Positions 44,618-57,023 are shown, counted from the first letter of the stretch. The stretch is 64,000 nucleotides of DNA from Ulota crispa (GCA_963920765.1 OY987246.1:17728868-17792867); one strand, 5' to 3'. Numbers and translations are program-made. Notes: generated by a model not told the origin, from the letters alone.

Positions 44618-45788
44618 ATGACGTTATGAACTCAATTGGGCACTTTGAGCAAACAGAGAGCAGACGGATAGGTGGACCAATGTGACAGCTATGATGTGGA
44701 CAAATTGTACGTCACTATTCACTACATCAGGATTCATCAAATGATTTATTTCCCAACTTGTAAGGTAGTATGCTTGAAAACCGCCCATCTAAGGGCTCAT
44801 CCGTCTTTTTCATGGTCTTTTGTGGATGGAAGGATTTTTAGTTCATTTTTCAAACAAAGAGAAATAGATGTTGAATGCAACACAAGTCGTTTCATATTTT
44901 TTGAAGCATTTTTGAGTTACTTATGAATTCTCAAAGTACATGTGTCATAGGTACCTATTATTAACCATAGACCTTCCAAGAACCGTTCACTTGCAAGTTG
45001 TGAAGAGATTTGAGAAAGCAAAGAGGATGATTAACTTTTGCAATTAAAAACAAAATTTTTTCCATACCTTTAATGAGTTGTAAGAGGCTGATGTAAGAAC
45101 CACCAGTGCACCATTTCACAATATGCTACTGGATGGTTTGAAATGAGCGAACGGTTTTTGAGCGTACTACCTCATCTGCCAATGAGGTCCCACGAGACTC
45201 TTAAAAATATGGGAATAGCCATGTGGGCGCCGCACCGGAAAAAAAAGTTACTAGGTGGTGGGGTTTGTAGAATTTTCCCATGTTTTTTAATTCACATTCA
45301 CTCTTTCTACACTTTTTGGCTCCACTGGTGAATCCGTTAGAGTCGGTGGGGCTGTATGAAGGAGGCATGATGGCAGCAAAATAATATTGTGGTCTCAGTT
45401 CACAATTCACTCAAGTGACACCAGTTGCTTAAGTTAGCAGCAGTGAGGGTCCTGCAGTAGTCCTGCGCTCACAGTCTCACTGCCATGGCCTCTGCCGTGG
45501 CCTGCACGGCGCACGCTACATTCTGCTTCTGTGTGCATTTTGATTTAGCAGGCGCCTAACAGAACTGAGCAGGGGAGATGAATCAATGTTCCGGCGAGAA
45601 CGAGACCCGGAAAAAAAAAAAGAGGAGATTTATAGCCAACATTGAGTACGAGCATCATCTTGAAAAAATCTGATTATCTCCAACAAGCAACAACAAATTA
45701 AAAAAAACCACCAATTTGATGTTTTGAAATTCTTTTTAATATCAAGTTAGTAAAGTGATTTGGAATTTACCTTGAGGATAAAATTTTG
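44618..45788. other. Intergenic DNA, no gene recognised
   Basis: Starts with a fragment of the CATGGTTGTCAC family (to about 44690), then mixed sequence. A slightly GC-richer patch at 45130-45580 gives short frames on both strands that match nothing I know. Confidence 0.4.
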
Positions 45789-48171
45789 TTAACCCCTAAA
45801 GGACTATTGTCCATTGAACGGACAATTGAAATTTTGGGTAGGTTTCTATGTAGTGAATGTGAGATTGATGTTTTTAAAATTTGGAGACAAGGTGCATACA
45901 ATGAATGTCTTTGTGTGAAAAAAAAAAACCTTTAATTGGATGCTTGTATAAAAAGTTATGATGCTTGAAAACAATGCAGATTGCTTGAGTAGGTTGGTGC
46001 AAATAGAGAGTAGTGAAGAAAAAAAATTGCCCAAAATTAGTTTCAATAGTAATCTTGGTGGAGGTTCATGTGAAGGTTTAGGCATGGGGTCTTGGAGGGG
46101 ATTTTTGTGGGAGATTTCACAAGAGACTTAGTAGAGTCTTTTTTTTTCCAGTAAACATGACAATGGTGAACATTTTTGTCATGAATGTTCATGAGTGTAT
46201 GAATGGATAAGAGCAACCACGACAAAGGACAAATCTCCAATTCTATCTTGAATTATGCAAATTCCTTTTACGTGATTGGAGAGGACCAAATTGCAACAAA
46301 CCAAGAAGCCATATTGGATATTATTATCCTTCAATCTCTAATTTGAAAGGAAATTGCGTGGTTTGCAATGATGGCAAGACACGACCTTACACATTTGGGC
46401 AAAATTGCAATGGCAATTATATGTACAGTGGGGTAGAATAAGTTTTAGTCCACCCTATTCTACCATTCAAAGGACTTAGCATTTTATAGAATGCAATTGG
46501 TTTTTTTGTATCTTGTATCACTAATCTTTAATTCCTACTCAATCTTAGTCAAGCATACCAAATTTGAGTTCCAAAAAACCAAAATCATGTTTTTAGTGAA
46601 TTATTTTAGATGAAATTCATGGTTTTATATGATAACTAATTATATAACATTGGTGATGAATTTTTGAGATTTGATTGCATGGGTACGTAAGAAACATCCA
46701 TAAGCAAATCTCTCCTTTTAACAAGCAGCTTAAAAAAGTTTCAAATTTCCTTCTATAAAGATTTTCATGTTAGGGTGATCATGACCAAATTTAGTAAAAT
46801 AGATTTTTTTTGTTTTTTAATTAGCTTTTGGCAAAAAAAATCATATCATCATGCTCAAAGCTACAAACCTAATCATAATGTATGAGTCAATTAGCAAAAT
46901 CTAATTACTGTAAAGAAATATCTATTTTACTAAATTTGGTTATGATCACTTCAATATTGAAATCTCTATAAGGGGAAGTTTGAGACTTTTTGGAGATTTT
47001 TGTTTGAAGGAAAGATGTGTGTTTGGATGTTTTCTACATACTCATGCAGTCACGTTTCAAAAATTCATCACCAATGTTTTTTAATCAATTATGATATAAA
47101 ACCATGAATTACATCTAAAATTATTCACCAAAAATAGGATTTTGTTTTTTTGAAACTCAAATTTGGTATGCTTGATTAGGATTGTGTAAGAATTAAAGGT
47201 TAGTGATACAAGATACAAAAAAGCCAATTGCATTCTATAAAATACTAAATCCTTTGAACAGTAGAATAGGGGGAACAGATACTTATTCTACCCCACTGTA
47301 CAACCATAGGGGATGTTTTGAAAGATGTCATGATATTCTACACTAACAAAGGGAAAAAGGTGTAAGTGGTTAATTAAGTTTTTTTTTTTAAATATCAATT
47401 TTTGGGAGCCAATATTAGTCATTTGTTATGGTTTTTTTAGCAATATGCAATTTTTTTAGTTCACTAAATCAATGAAGTTTAGTGGTTTACTGTTGAAGCA
47501 TGGGGCTAACAAAAAAAGAAAAATCTTTATTGAAAAAAATGTCATTCAAAAAGTCCATCTTCCTTTCCATCTTGTGTTATTCATGAAGGAGATTTGAAGA
47601 CTATGGATAGTGGCAAAGCTTGAATTAGCATAACTTTGCATGTTTTGGTAAAAAAAACTAAAACTAAAACATACTTGTCGAATATAAGGGGTTACATCAT
47701 TTTATCATTTGGATGTGTAAAAAAAAATTTGACTATGCAAGAAACTTCTAAATATTGACCAATGTAAAATATATATTTTTGACCACCTTATCTTGCAAGC
47801 TCATTTAGAGTGAGTTACACATTTTAATTCCATTTGAAATTTTGGCATGATTGTACATAACATCATACACTTATGACTGCCGCAAATCTTGAAGTTTGTG
47901 CAAAGTAAAAAAATCCAGCTAAGGGGCCTCAAAGTTTGTTGTCACTTTTGGGCAGGGCCAAAAGTAACTTTTTGTGACACTATGAATGTTATAATTTTTG
48001 TATTTACGTGATCAAAAGAGCTGAAAATTTTTCACACATTTTCTTAATTTTATGTTACACTTTTTTAGGGCTGAAGCAAAAAAACATATATTTTGGATTT
48101 TGAATAAACCCTCAAAAAGTGGCAGTTTTGGACTTTTCCGTCTGAAACACCCTTTGAACTTCAGGGGTTAA
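45789..48171. mobile_element. Candidate 2.4-kb TTAA-bounded element, interrupted by a large foldback
   Basis: Left border TTAACCCCTAAAGGACTATT, right border CTTTGAACTTCAGGGGTTAA. The mirror of the right end carries CAAAACTGCCACTTTT as in the 16841 and 50349 copies, and the left end carries GGACTATTGTCC like their other end. The foldback at 46424-47301 lies inside. No transposase frame is evident. Confidence 0.45.
46424..47301. mobile_element. Large foldback element (~880 bp)
   Basis: Left GTACAGTGGGGTAGAATAAG, right CTTATTCTACCCCACTGTAC (perfect 20 bp). Homology of the two arms continues inwards for several hundred bases (CCAAGCATACCAAATTTGAG in mirror image of CTCAAATTTGGTATGCTTGA), so the transcript could fold into a very long hairpin. 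A half-copy of this interior is at about 58480-58620. Confidence 0.82.
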
Positions 48172-48629
48172 TTCCTAGACGTCTAATCAATCAAACGAAG
48201 TCCATTTATTCATCGAATTTAGCACTTGTAACTCACTTTCATCTTATTTCCAGTCTATGTAAATGTTATTGGACTTTGGCCAACCTTTTGAAGTATATAT
48301 TGTAATGAAAAAATGAGTTTTTAAGCCTTCGAATATTGCTTGAAGTGTTCAAAACTTAAATACAAGTACAATCTTAAACCCATATGCACTCCACTTTTCA
48401 AGGCTTTATTCAAACACCTTCTCATTCATCTAAAATAATAATCAAAAACTCACACAAAGAAACCTTCTTTGACATCCATTTTTATGAAACTACAGTATAT
48501 ACCATTCTTTAACAAAGATGTAAGCAAACACAAGTAGAATGTAAATACATATTTATATTATAAGGAATGGGTTATCGGTCTTCATGATAAAATTCTCTAT
48601 TGACAATTGGACATCACAGGCTCTAAAGA

Positions 48630-48886
48630 CCATATTAGGTAAATTGGGAAAAAGAGTTCATTCTGGGATTTTCACAATTTTTGTCATTATGTAAAATTTA
48701 GCACATTACAAAAAAAAGCTTGCAATTGATGTCTTGTACAATATTGAAGTCTTAGTGATTGCCTACAAGAATTTCAAATAGTTTCAACTTTGAGCTATAG
48801 TTATGCTTACATTTATTGTATTTAAGATTAAGATGGAGTACAAAATAATACCTCTGTTTTTTCCAATTTACCTAATATGGTGTTTC
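48630..48886. mobile_element. ACCATATTAGGTAAATTGGG MITE
   Basis: Left ACCATATTAGGTAAATTGGG, right CCAATTTACCTAATATGGTG: perfect 18-bp core. Same family as the host element in transporter intron 3. Confidence 0.78.
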
Positions 48887-49987
48887 TATTAGAAGAGGAG
48901 AGAAGGGAGAGGAAAAGGCACTCAAAGAGAGGGTGAAAAATCATTGAAATTTTTCTCCAAATTTTTTTTCATAACTTTGAAATTCTTGTATTGGGTGTAA
49001 GTCCATCAGTCAAAATTGAAATTCAAGGGGAAGACGGAAGAGGGAGAGGAAAATGTGGGAATGGGAAGGTGAAAAATCATTTAAAATTTTACAAGAAATT
49101 TAGAGAAATTGCGCTTAGCGCATGCAAGCCATACTTATATATATGATTTACATGGTCACAAATCAAAGTGCAATAGTTTGAATTTTAGATTGTCTATTCT
49201 ATCAATAGAATGTTCGCATTAAACTTTGAGATTCTGCATCTCATGTTTGGTACTGAGAAGTTACCAGAAGTTCAAAATACCAGACATCGTAAGGGCATCC
49301 CCATCTGATGGTTGTTAATATGTCAGGCTAGGTTTTCTTGTGTTGTGTTACGGGTACATTGAGGATGGTCTAGCTTAGAGCATTGTTACTGCAAACACAA
49401 GAACAGACATAAGCGTCATTGTTGAGGGAAGGGAGAATTTTCGAGCTCCATCGCATCCACGCCAAGGTTTTTCCAGATTTCTTGGGCAATGCTACAAGCT
49501 CTTGTTCACACTACTCTTGAGGTCTTTTGCGTTCATGTTACAACTCGAGTGAGGACTCAAATCTGTTGAGGGCTTGTTCCTTGTCGTTTCCTTTCTTGGT
49601 GTTGGAAAGAAGAAGAGACAAAGTAGTGTGAGTGTGCAATGGAAGTATTCCCAAAAAGAAAGAGCCGGTACGTGAAGTGACTTGCATGGTCGCTCATCAA
49701 TTCTATAATCGCGTTTGGTGTTGCAAGAGAGCAGTAGCGATGCTCTTAGACCTGGACAGGAGTGGACTCAGTGGAGGTAAAGAGGGTAATTTCCCTTCTT
49801 GGGTTCTCCACTTCTCCCCTGATGAGTACGCCTGTGGGTGTCATTAAGATGTCTTCTCGAGATTGCTGCTCATTTATTAGCAGACCTTGACTTCTATTTC
49901 ACTGATCACACAAGATACAACCATAGTACCATACCCACCCACATGGGTTTCGTCATTCAGGTAAACTTAGTGGGGGCAATGTGTGGG
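48887..49987. other. Intergenic DNA
   Basis: No gene recognised. 49.3-49.9 kb is GC-richer and non-repetitive, with a 71-codon plus frame at 49632-49847 that matches no family I know. Confidence 0.4.
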
Positions 49988-50319
49988 GTAAGGTAGGATG
50001 CTCATAAATGGAGCATCTAAGGGCTGAAACTGAATTTTGGGTGGGTGAAATTCCTTGAAATGATTTTCAGTAAACTTTCCTTGAAAGACAAGAAGAATCC
50101 GCATCTAACTCAAGTTATTTCATATTTTTTGGAATTTTGTGGAATTAGTTATGAATGTTTGAAGTGGAAAGGTTATAGAACTCTAAAATGGAGCACCTCC
50201 TCAAATGTACATGATCTGTAATTTGTTGAAGGGTTATGAAAAGCAAGATGTACAGAAAGAGTACATTTGAGGAGGTGCTCCAAATTTGAGCCTGCTCCAA
50301 ATTTGAGCCTCCTACCTTA
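49988..50319. mobile_element. TAAGGTAGG-type MITE (332 bp)
   Basis: Left TAAGGTAGGATGCTCATAAA, right TTTGAGCCTCCTACCTTA. GAGGAGGTGCTCC and related words recur inside in mirror image. It is followed 30 bp later by the TTAA element at 50349. Confidence 0.65.
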
Positions 50320-50348
50320 AAACTGACAGTTAGTGTATCATAAGCCAA

Positions 50349-51284
50349 TTAAACCCTAAAGGACTGAGCCATTTTTTCAGTGAAAATCACTCAAAACTGC
50401 CACTTTTGGGGGTTACTAAGAAGGTAATTTTTTTTGAAAATTTGGGAAATCCAATCGTAGGATCTTGCCCTAGATTGGATTAGGTACTTGTGGAAAAAAA
50501 ATCAGGTCATTTCATATGGACATGAGTGAGATATTTACATCTAAGATGAAAAGAAAAGTTTTTTTTCATGCTGCCCCAAAATTTCAAAAGCCTTTGACCA
50601 TTCTTACATGAAAATAATTGCTCTACGCAACTTTGCGCTTTATTTTTACCATGTAGGAGATCAAGTTAGGTATGTGTGGGAGAATTTCCAAATCAATTGG
50701 AACTACACAACACATGGGAAAAACCAGTAAGTAAAAAGAAGTAGAGAATGAGTCAAATCACTAAATTATTAAGCAATTAATTATTAAAATGAAAATGAAA
50801 ATCCTAATGGTCAAATTATTGTGATAAACAATCTACTTCCTTTGGTTTATTTTTTTTTCCAAAATAATGAAAATTGAGTAAAATAAAGGACTTCAAAGTT
50901 TATTTTAGAGTAGAGAATCCATAATTGCCTGCAAACAAAAACTCCTCATATCTTTGATCTCATTGATTGAAATTGAATGATTCAAAGCTTCTCACCTATA
51001 AAAAATTTTGAAGAATCAATTTCAATCTTTAATTTTTTAAAAATTTAATTTTTAAAGAAGTCTTTGGGCTGCCCAGGCAGGTAGTCCTCCCCAACTTTTC
51101 AAAAATTCTTGAGTAACTTCTTCAATAATTGTCAAAATGAGGAATTTTTTTGATGCCCACGTAGATCTTTGAATTCCCGACCTTCAATAAAAGTTTCAAA
51201 AAATCACACAAAGTAGCTTATCCAAAGGTACATGCCCAAACTCCCACCTATCCCCCAAAGGAACAACAGTCCTTTAGAAGTTAA
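50349..51284. mobile_element. TTAA-bounded element, 936 bp (copy 2)
   Basis: TTAAACCCTAAAGGACTGAG at the left, AACAGTCCTTTAGAAGTTAA at the right. Collinear with 16841-17777 over the whole length with small differences, for example GATCTTGCCCTAGATTGGAT in both. No coding capacity. Confidence 0.78.
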
Positions 51285-51375
51285 TAAGTAAAGGAAAGTG
51301 GTTGAACCTTGGAACTTCTGGAAAAAGTATTAAATAGATTTCTAAAAAAGAGTGAGTGATTCTTGTCATATAGCC

Positions 51376-51693
51376 TAAGGTATGTACACCCATAAGCATC
51401 AAACTAAGGGTTTTGAACATGATGAGTATCAATAAGCAGCTAACAAATTATAGGATCCTATTAGGAACAGAAAAATAATAAGTTTGCACTTTTGAATGTA
51501 TTATTTGGATACTATGAGAATTAGTTGTGAATTTTTAAAGAGCAAACTACCATTGCACCCATAACCACTTTTAAGATTTCATGTTGACATGTTGTACATC
51601 CTTGTCATTACATCTATTCACTTCCACAGATTTTCCAAGATTTCAGAGGTGACAGTTATAGGGATAGTGACGCTTATGGATGTACATACCTTA
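51376..51693 (+). mobile_element. TAAGGTAKG MITE, 318-bp subfamily (copy 2)
   Basis: Left TAAGGTATGTACACCCATAA, right TTATGGATGTACATACCTTA. The interior is the same as at 15275 and 62298. Both ends share compensating changes (TATGTACA/TGTACATA), so the ends still pair perfectly. Confidence 0.82.
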
Positions 51694-51804
51694 CATCCCA
51701 TGCAAACTCACAAAAATTGGGTTGAATATGGAAAATATTGGAGTTCCTTGAGCAGTGAAACACTAGATGGGGGTGTTGATAAAGATCCCACCATCATTGC
51801 GTAA

Positions 51805-52109
51805 TGCATGACAAAAATGCAATAATAAATAGATACCCCTGCTTTTTCAGAAATTACACAAATATTCTTGGACCAAAAAAATTAAGCATTTGTTTTGTTG
51901 TGTATGTCACTTCCCTTTTTCCTTCATGCCCATGTTGCTTCTTTTTTGTTTCATTACATCCCCTTCTTTGACATTGGTCATGAAAGAAGTACAAGCACAA
52001 TAAATAAATACCTAAAAATTATGGTCCAAAGGTATATGTGCAATTTCTAAAAAAGTAGGAGTATCCATGTAAATATTTCAAGCTTCAAGAAGATTCAAGA
52101 AATTTTCCC
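51805..52109. mobile_element. GGGAAAATTTCATGG MITE (copy 3, left end decayed)
   Basis: AATAGATACCCCTGCTTTTT and CTTGGACCAAAAAAATTAAG match the copies in the transporter introns; the right end reads TTCAAGAAATTTTCCC. The left terminus is diverged. Confidence 0.6.
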
Positions 52110-52328
52110 TATGTTATATGCAAAAATATTGATGGAACTCGGGCTAAAAGTTGATTCCAACCAAGTGTTTGACCCAAACTTTGAGCATAGTCAAACCACC
52201 TTGGCATCAAAATGCAACAAACCAATATGTGAGACTTGGGACATAATGGGCATTGCCAAGTCCCAAACTTCTCAATTTTTGATGGCACGTGGAACATGAG
52301 ACGTTGTATAAACCAGCGGAACCGCCCC

Positions 52329-52492
52329 TAAGGTAGGTGGCCCATTCCCGACCATGTTTCCAATTTTGACCCCTATGTACCCAGGGTTGTCATTTTTGAC
52401 CCCTATGTACCTAGGGTTGTCATTTCAATAACAACCCTGGGTACATAGGGGTCAAAATTGGAAACATGGTCGGGAATGGGCCACCCACCTTA
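52329..52492. mobile_element. 164-bp hairpin with 64-bp near-identical arms, TAAGGTAGG ends
   Basis: Left TAAGGTAGGTGGCCCATTCC, right GGAATGGGCCACCCACCTTA. The arms match over about 64 bp with a single mismatch, the most perfect hairpin in the window, which suggests a recent insertion. The left arm also holds a tandem duplication of TGACCCCTATGTACC. Confidence 0.85.
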
Positions 52493-52532
52493 TCAAGGAG
52501 TGAGAGTCTGTGAGAGAGCCATTAAGCCCCAG

Positions 52533-52771
52533 TCATAACTTGGTGTTGCTGGCATCTTGTTGTATTCCAACGTAGGTGTCAACTGCATTGCCAAGTTGTT
52601 TTAATGGCCCAGTCAAGGGTGGAACGTCTGTCCAAGCTCCATCGGCACCCCCCCTTCCCTTGCATTTGAACTTGCACTTGCCCTCGCTCTTGCCTTGTCC
52701 ATTGCCCCCACCGCCTTCTCCGTTAAAATTTGTACTCACTTTGGCCTCCCCATCACCACCCCAACTCTGTA
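52533..52771 (-). CDS. Possible terminal exon of an unrecognised Gly/Lys-rich protein
   Basis: Minus-strand frame of about 79 codons ending in a stop at 52533, preceded by an acceptor-like TTATTGATTACAG just above 52771. It reads SWGGDGEAKV..., a Gly-rich part (GEGGGGNGQGKSEGK), two cysteines (KCKFKCKGRGG), then AWTDVPPLTGPLKQLGN. GC-richer than its flanks and free of stops. No family recognised and no upstream exon found; a repeat element begins right next to it at 52780. It may be an exon fragment or chance. Confidence 0.25.
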
Positions 52772-52779
52772 ATCAATAA

Positions 52780-53211
52780 GGGGTTTCAAACATAAAATCT
52801 GGCCTACGAGTTTCTCACTTCACAAGAATTCAGGTCACTAGTGAATTATGTTTGTCCCCTCACATGTCTAAAGTCTTAGACACTAGTGAGTTTGCATGGG
52901 TTTGCATTTAGGTTTTAGCTTTTGCAACAACAACACTGCAAGATCAAGACTAGCACAAGCACAAGCAAAGCAAGTACAAGGAGCAGGGCAAGAGTGGGAG
53001 CAAGATGGGTGGGTGGCAACCTCCATCCCATTCATGCTTGTGTTCAAACTAGTGCTCAGCAAAGCCACAAAGATGGATTTCTAGAGTTCACTCTTGAGGT
53101 GAATCACGTTAGGAGTGAATTTCAAAGGTGAGTCACCTCCCTATTCACTAGTAAATCCGCCAAGGTGAACAACAATGTGTGTCACCTAAAAAAGTTGATA
53201 TTTGAAACCCC
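52780..53211. mobile_element. GGGGTTTCAAAYAT element with GC-rich interior
   Basis: Left GGGGTTTCAAACAT, right GATATTTGAAACCCC, with subterminal CACTAGTGA words in mirror image. The middle (about 52925-53080) has coding-like composition (ACAAGCACAAGCAAAGC) and may be captured sequence. Confidence 0.5.
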
Positions 53212-53486
53212 ATTATGCAAGTATCATTCTGTGACACTTTTTCACTAGCAAACCCTTCCCTGGCATTCAAGGAGAAATTTTAGCTTCATGCTAGGGCCGC
53301 CCGTGCCCCTTTGTGGCATTGAGTTTGGGCAAACCCAGCTTTGAGCAAGAGAGCAAAGGGCCATCAGATGTTCACCCTAATCCTGTGCCGTACTGTAGAT
53401 ATTCATAGGGAACAATCTAGGGGAATGCATGGGTCCCATCTTATGGAGATTTTGCTAGAGCCAAGTTAGGGGCTCCATGAGGGTTA

Positions 53487-53864
53487 TAGCATCTCCACTA
53501 GGGGCTTCCTTATTTGTATTTGGATGGAATTCATTTAATTAGGGAAGAATTTTACCAAAAGTCTATATTCCTAAAAATTTGGAGAATTTGGATGAGAGGG
53601 AGTCCCAATCCTCCATATAAGAGGTCATATAAGGAATTCAAATGCAGTAAACTCTATCCACATTTTTTCCCAAAAAGTGCATTTTTTTGCCTTGTCTCAC
53701 CTCCATCTCCTCTCCCAACCCATTCCTCTTGGCCCTTTTTAGTAACTATAAAGGGAAAAGGTTCCTTGATAGGGAAAAATGAGTGGGCCTCCCCATCCCT
53801 ATTCCTAACTTTGCTCCTACATCCCAATGGGGATAGGATAGGGAAGCCCCTGGTGGAGATGCTC
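53487..53864. mobile_element. AGCATCTCCACTAGGGGCTTCC MITE
   Basis: Left AGCATCTCCACTAGGGGCTT, right AAGCCCCTGGTGGAGATGCT. The GAGCATCTCCA motif recurs at the ends of other elements here (61432). The 119-codon plus frame at 53514-53873 lies within the element and is not taken as a gene. Confidence 0.7.
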
Positions 53865-55138
53865 ATAGGCTAGATGATGCTCTAATTCCTCCCAAATTGG
53901 AAGGTATTTAGATTTGTGTGATTGGAACTACATATGGATTGTTAAAAATTATATTGCCCTATGCATTTGTGTGACTATCAAAATTATAGCATGTCAAAAA
54001 CAAAACTGGATGTACAATGAGTTCAAAAGGATTATAAAAATATGAAGTATTGAAATGAAAACCTCATTACAAATTACACATAGAATAAAACTTCACTAAT
54101 GTCAAATAAATCAACAAAATATGCACAAAACTTCAAGTAGAAGCAAAAATACTAGTGAAGTTTATATAATTTGTCAAAATACATGTTCTTTTCCTTAATA
54201 TGATCATTTTGAATCCAATTTAACTACTTTGCTTCAAACCACTTCAAATATATAAATTGTTACACCAATTCAAAACTTCCATTGCTTTTTTATACAAAGG
54301 TATCCTTACAAGTGCATTCAATAATATAATCTAAAGTAAAAGTAGAATTGTAGAAGTAAAAACCTTTGACATTTGGACATTTGGTTTTCTCATTTTGCTA
54401 CTGAGGTTCTAAAGCCTTTCTTTGAGCATTAAGCACTTTGCAGCCCGTTGCTATAGAAACTAAACTAGATTACAGTCCATAATTGCACCGCTCCCGCTTG
54501 CTTAGCACTGCTCCCGCTCGCTGGAACTGTAAGAAAGCAATTTTGGCACAAATTTTATTTTTTTGTGGGTTGCCCGTGTGCTTAACTTAGCTGGACACTC
54601 TCACATGCAAGTCTCTCGCAATGTGAGGGTCCCGCCGCTCAAGCTCAGGCTCCCGCCCTTGCCCTCAATTGGGCCCTCACATCGCGGAACGTCCTTGTGT
54701 GAGGGCATCCCACAATACAATATTCATGTATTGTACAAATTTATTATTGTATATCCCTTTCGCCTTAGCGGCAAACATATTTATTGTATTTTGAACATTC
54801 TCAAGACTCTAAGTTTTAAAACTAATACCTTTAGGATCCCTTCATTTGATTTTTAATTTTTAAGCTAGTCTTTTAAGTGCAAATATGAGCATTATTTTTG
54901 GAAATAAATGTGTGTATCTAAAATTCTGGTGTGAATAGAATTAGTATGCAACTTATGTTTTATGAAGCATTGCAAGCGCTTTGTAGCGCGTATCAATGAC
55001 AAGAATTTTGAACAAAAAGTCATGTACTTGTTGTTCATATGATGAGTTAGCATTGAATCAAAAAATGTGTTATACAAATGTTTACAAGCAAGCAAAGAAA
55101 TGCTCTATTTGCAAATGTGAAGAAGGAAGTTGATAATT
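53865..55138. other. Intergenic DNA with a small GC-rich pocket
   Basis: AT-rich except 54470-54720, where TCCCGC words repeat and GTGAGGGTCCCGCC is partly mirrored by GGGCCCTCACATCGCGG. No gene recognised. Confidence 0.4.
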
Positions 55139-55793
55139 TTAACCCCTCACCGCCCAAAAGGCCCAAATTGGGCCCCTCTAAATTTTATTCAAAGATGAGC
55201 AATCTTTTTCCAAGATTTTTTTTTGGTGATTATTATTATTTTTAAATTCTTATTGAAGTTTAGTTTTAGCATTAGGAGTCTGATTTTGAAAATTAATTTA
55301 AGTGACTTGTTTATTCAAGATTTTGTGCAAGGGTGTCCATTGTAAATCTTCACTTTCTAGTGTTGAAGGCTCTTGGAAATGAGCCTCAAGTACACTAGAA
55401 CTTGGAGAAAAAATCACATAAAAAATTCAATTAAAAAATTTGTATAATAGATTTTGAGAAGCCGTAAATTGATTGGGGTTATGCATGTTATACTTTACAT
55501 ACTTATGTTTTTTTGGTACCCTCAATTTTAGGTTTGAGATGCATAAAGAGGATTGAAAGATTTCATATCACTTTTGCAATTTTAGCACCCTCATGATCAA
55601 ACATTATAATCTTTCAATCCACAAGTGATATTGTAGTGGTTTCTTTTCCTATGAGAACTACAACATGTCTACTTTGAATTTGTACAATTGCGCTTCAAAG
55701 AAAATTAATTAAATTGATCAAAAAGCCAGCATTTTGTTCACTTTCAAGCAAGTTCTGAAATACTCAAAAATACCATGGGCGGTGAAGGGTTAA
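55139..55793. mobile_element. TTAA-bounded element, 655 bp, CCCCTCACCGCCCA ends
   Basis: TTAACCCCTCACCGCCCA at the left and TGGGCGGTGAAGGGTTAA at the right. TTAA at both borders followed by CCCC, as in the other TTAA elements, but with a different terminal sequence. Confidence 0.7.
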
Positions 55794-56501
55794 AGAACTT
55801 ACCATTATCAAAAGAAAAATGCAGCAATTAGTGAATTTCATTTGTAGCATAAAAAATTGCAATTTTCTTACTGAAATACTTCCCATAGCATATTGCATAT
55901 TCACTTGTTGAAAATATTTTTACAAAGTGACATGAATGTAGGACAAGTAAACTTGGTTTCAAAACCAATACTAAAACCAAAAAACGGTATGCATAACCTA
56001 TTAGATTTTTAAGACATTAATAAGGAGAAATTTCATGCAAAACTGATTTTTTATAAAACAAATAAAAATGCTCAAAAAATGCCATCATAAAAAAACGAAA
56101 AGAATGGGTAGTTTATAATAAATAGAAAAAACAAGTGTTCCTTGTAATTGTATTAAAATGAATTTGAGAATATTCTAATTCAAAATGACAAGTGTATAGC
56201 AAATAAATAAATTTTAAACTTATTAAAAGTAGGTCTATACATGTGTACCTTAATAATAATCATTTTTGTATAAGCTAATAATATTGCTACCACCTATGAC
56301 AGTGACTCCATTTTATGGATGCATTGAGCATCAAATGATGGGCATATGAACGGTAGAGTAGGAAAGTGGTTCAACTTGTAAAAATGTTGATGCTATTGAA
56401 GATTGTTGCCGATCATTTTCTTTATAACAAAATTCACTATAATTCTGGGGTGTATTGTCACACCCTTGTGTCACTATTAACAAATAAAGGTGACCAAACC
56501 T

Positions 56502-57023
56502 TTATAAAAAATCTTCTAATTCTATCTCCTTCTTTGTGTTAGTAACAACCGTGTGTATTGTTTTCCTTAGGGCCTCCCCTGCATGAACTGTGGCGATCCA
56601 TGAAGCATTATAAATTTTGGTTGTGTTGTGGGGAGTACTCCCGTACTTCCTCCCATGCCAATCTATCCATAAAAACCAGATGATAAAAGACCGTAGTAAA
56701 TCTAAGGGCTAGTTGTCATAAACATACTTACTAAGCTTTGTGTCAATGTTGCTTGGTTGTGAGCCTAACAAGGCCGTAAGGAGATTCCAAAGTTGAGGGG
56801 CGCCTCTCCTCTTGGCTTGCTTGTTATAGTGCTCCCACAACTTCCGGGTGACCTTACACTCAAAAAAGAGGTGTGCAGTGGTTTCGAGTAGCTGGGACTA
56901 GTGTTGTGTGCTCTGGCAAAGTACACACTTTGTGTCCTTTTGCGCAGCACAATATTTCAACCAACCACCAATAACTACTCCTCGATTAATCAACTGCCAT
57001 ATGAAAGTTGCTTGTTTGGGAGG
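56502..57023 (-). pseudogene. LINE (non-LTR retrotransposon) fragment, zf-RVT region
   Basis: The minus strand reads PPKQATFIWQLINRGVVIGG then WLKYCAAQKDTKCVLCQ, ETTAHLFFECKVTRKLWEHY, and later IIWFLWIDWHGRK, ending at a TAA. C-x2-C followed by ETxxHLFFxC and W is the signature of the zinc-binding zf-RVT domain at the C-terminus of plant LINE reverse-transcriptase proteins. Two internal TAG stops and an upstream TGA show it is dead. The reverse-transcriptase core is not seen upstream, so this is a 5'-truncated or partial copy. Confidence 0.8.
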
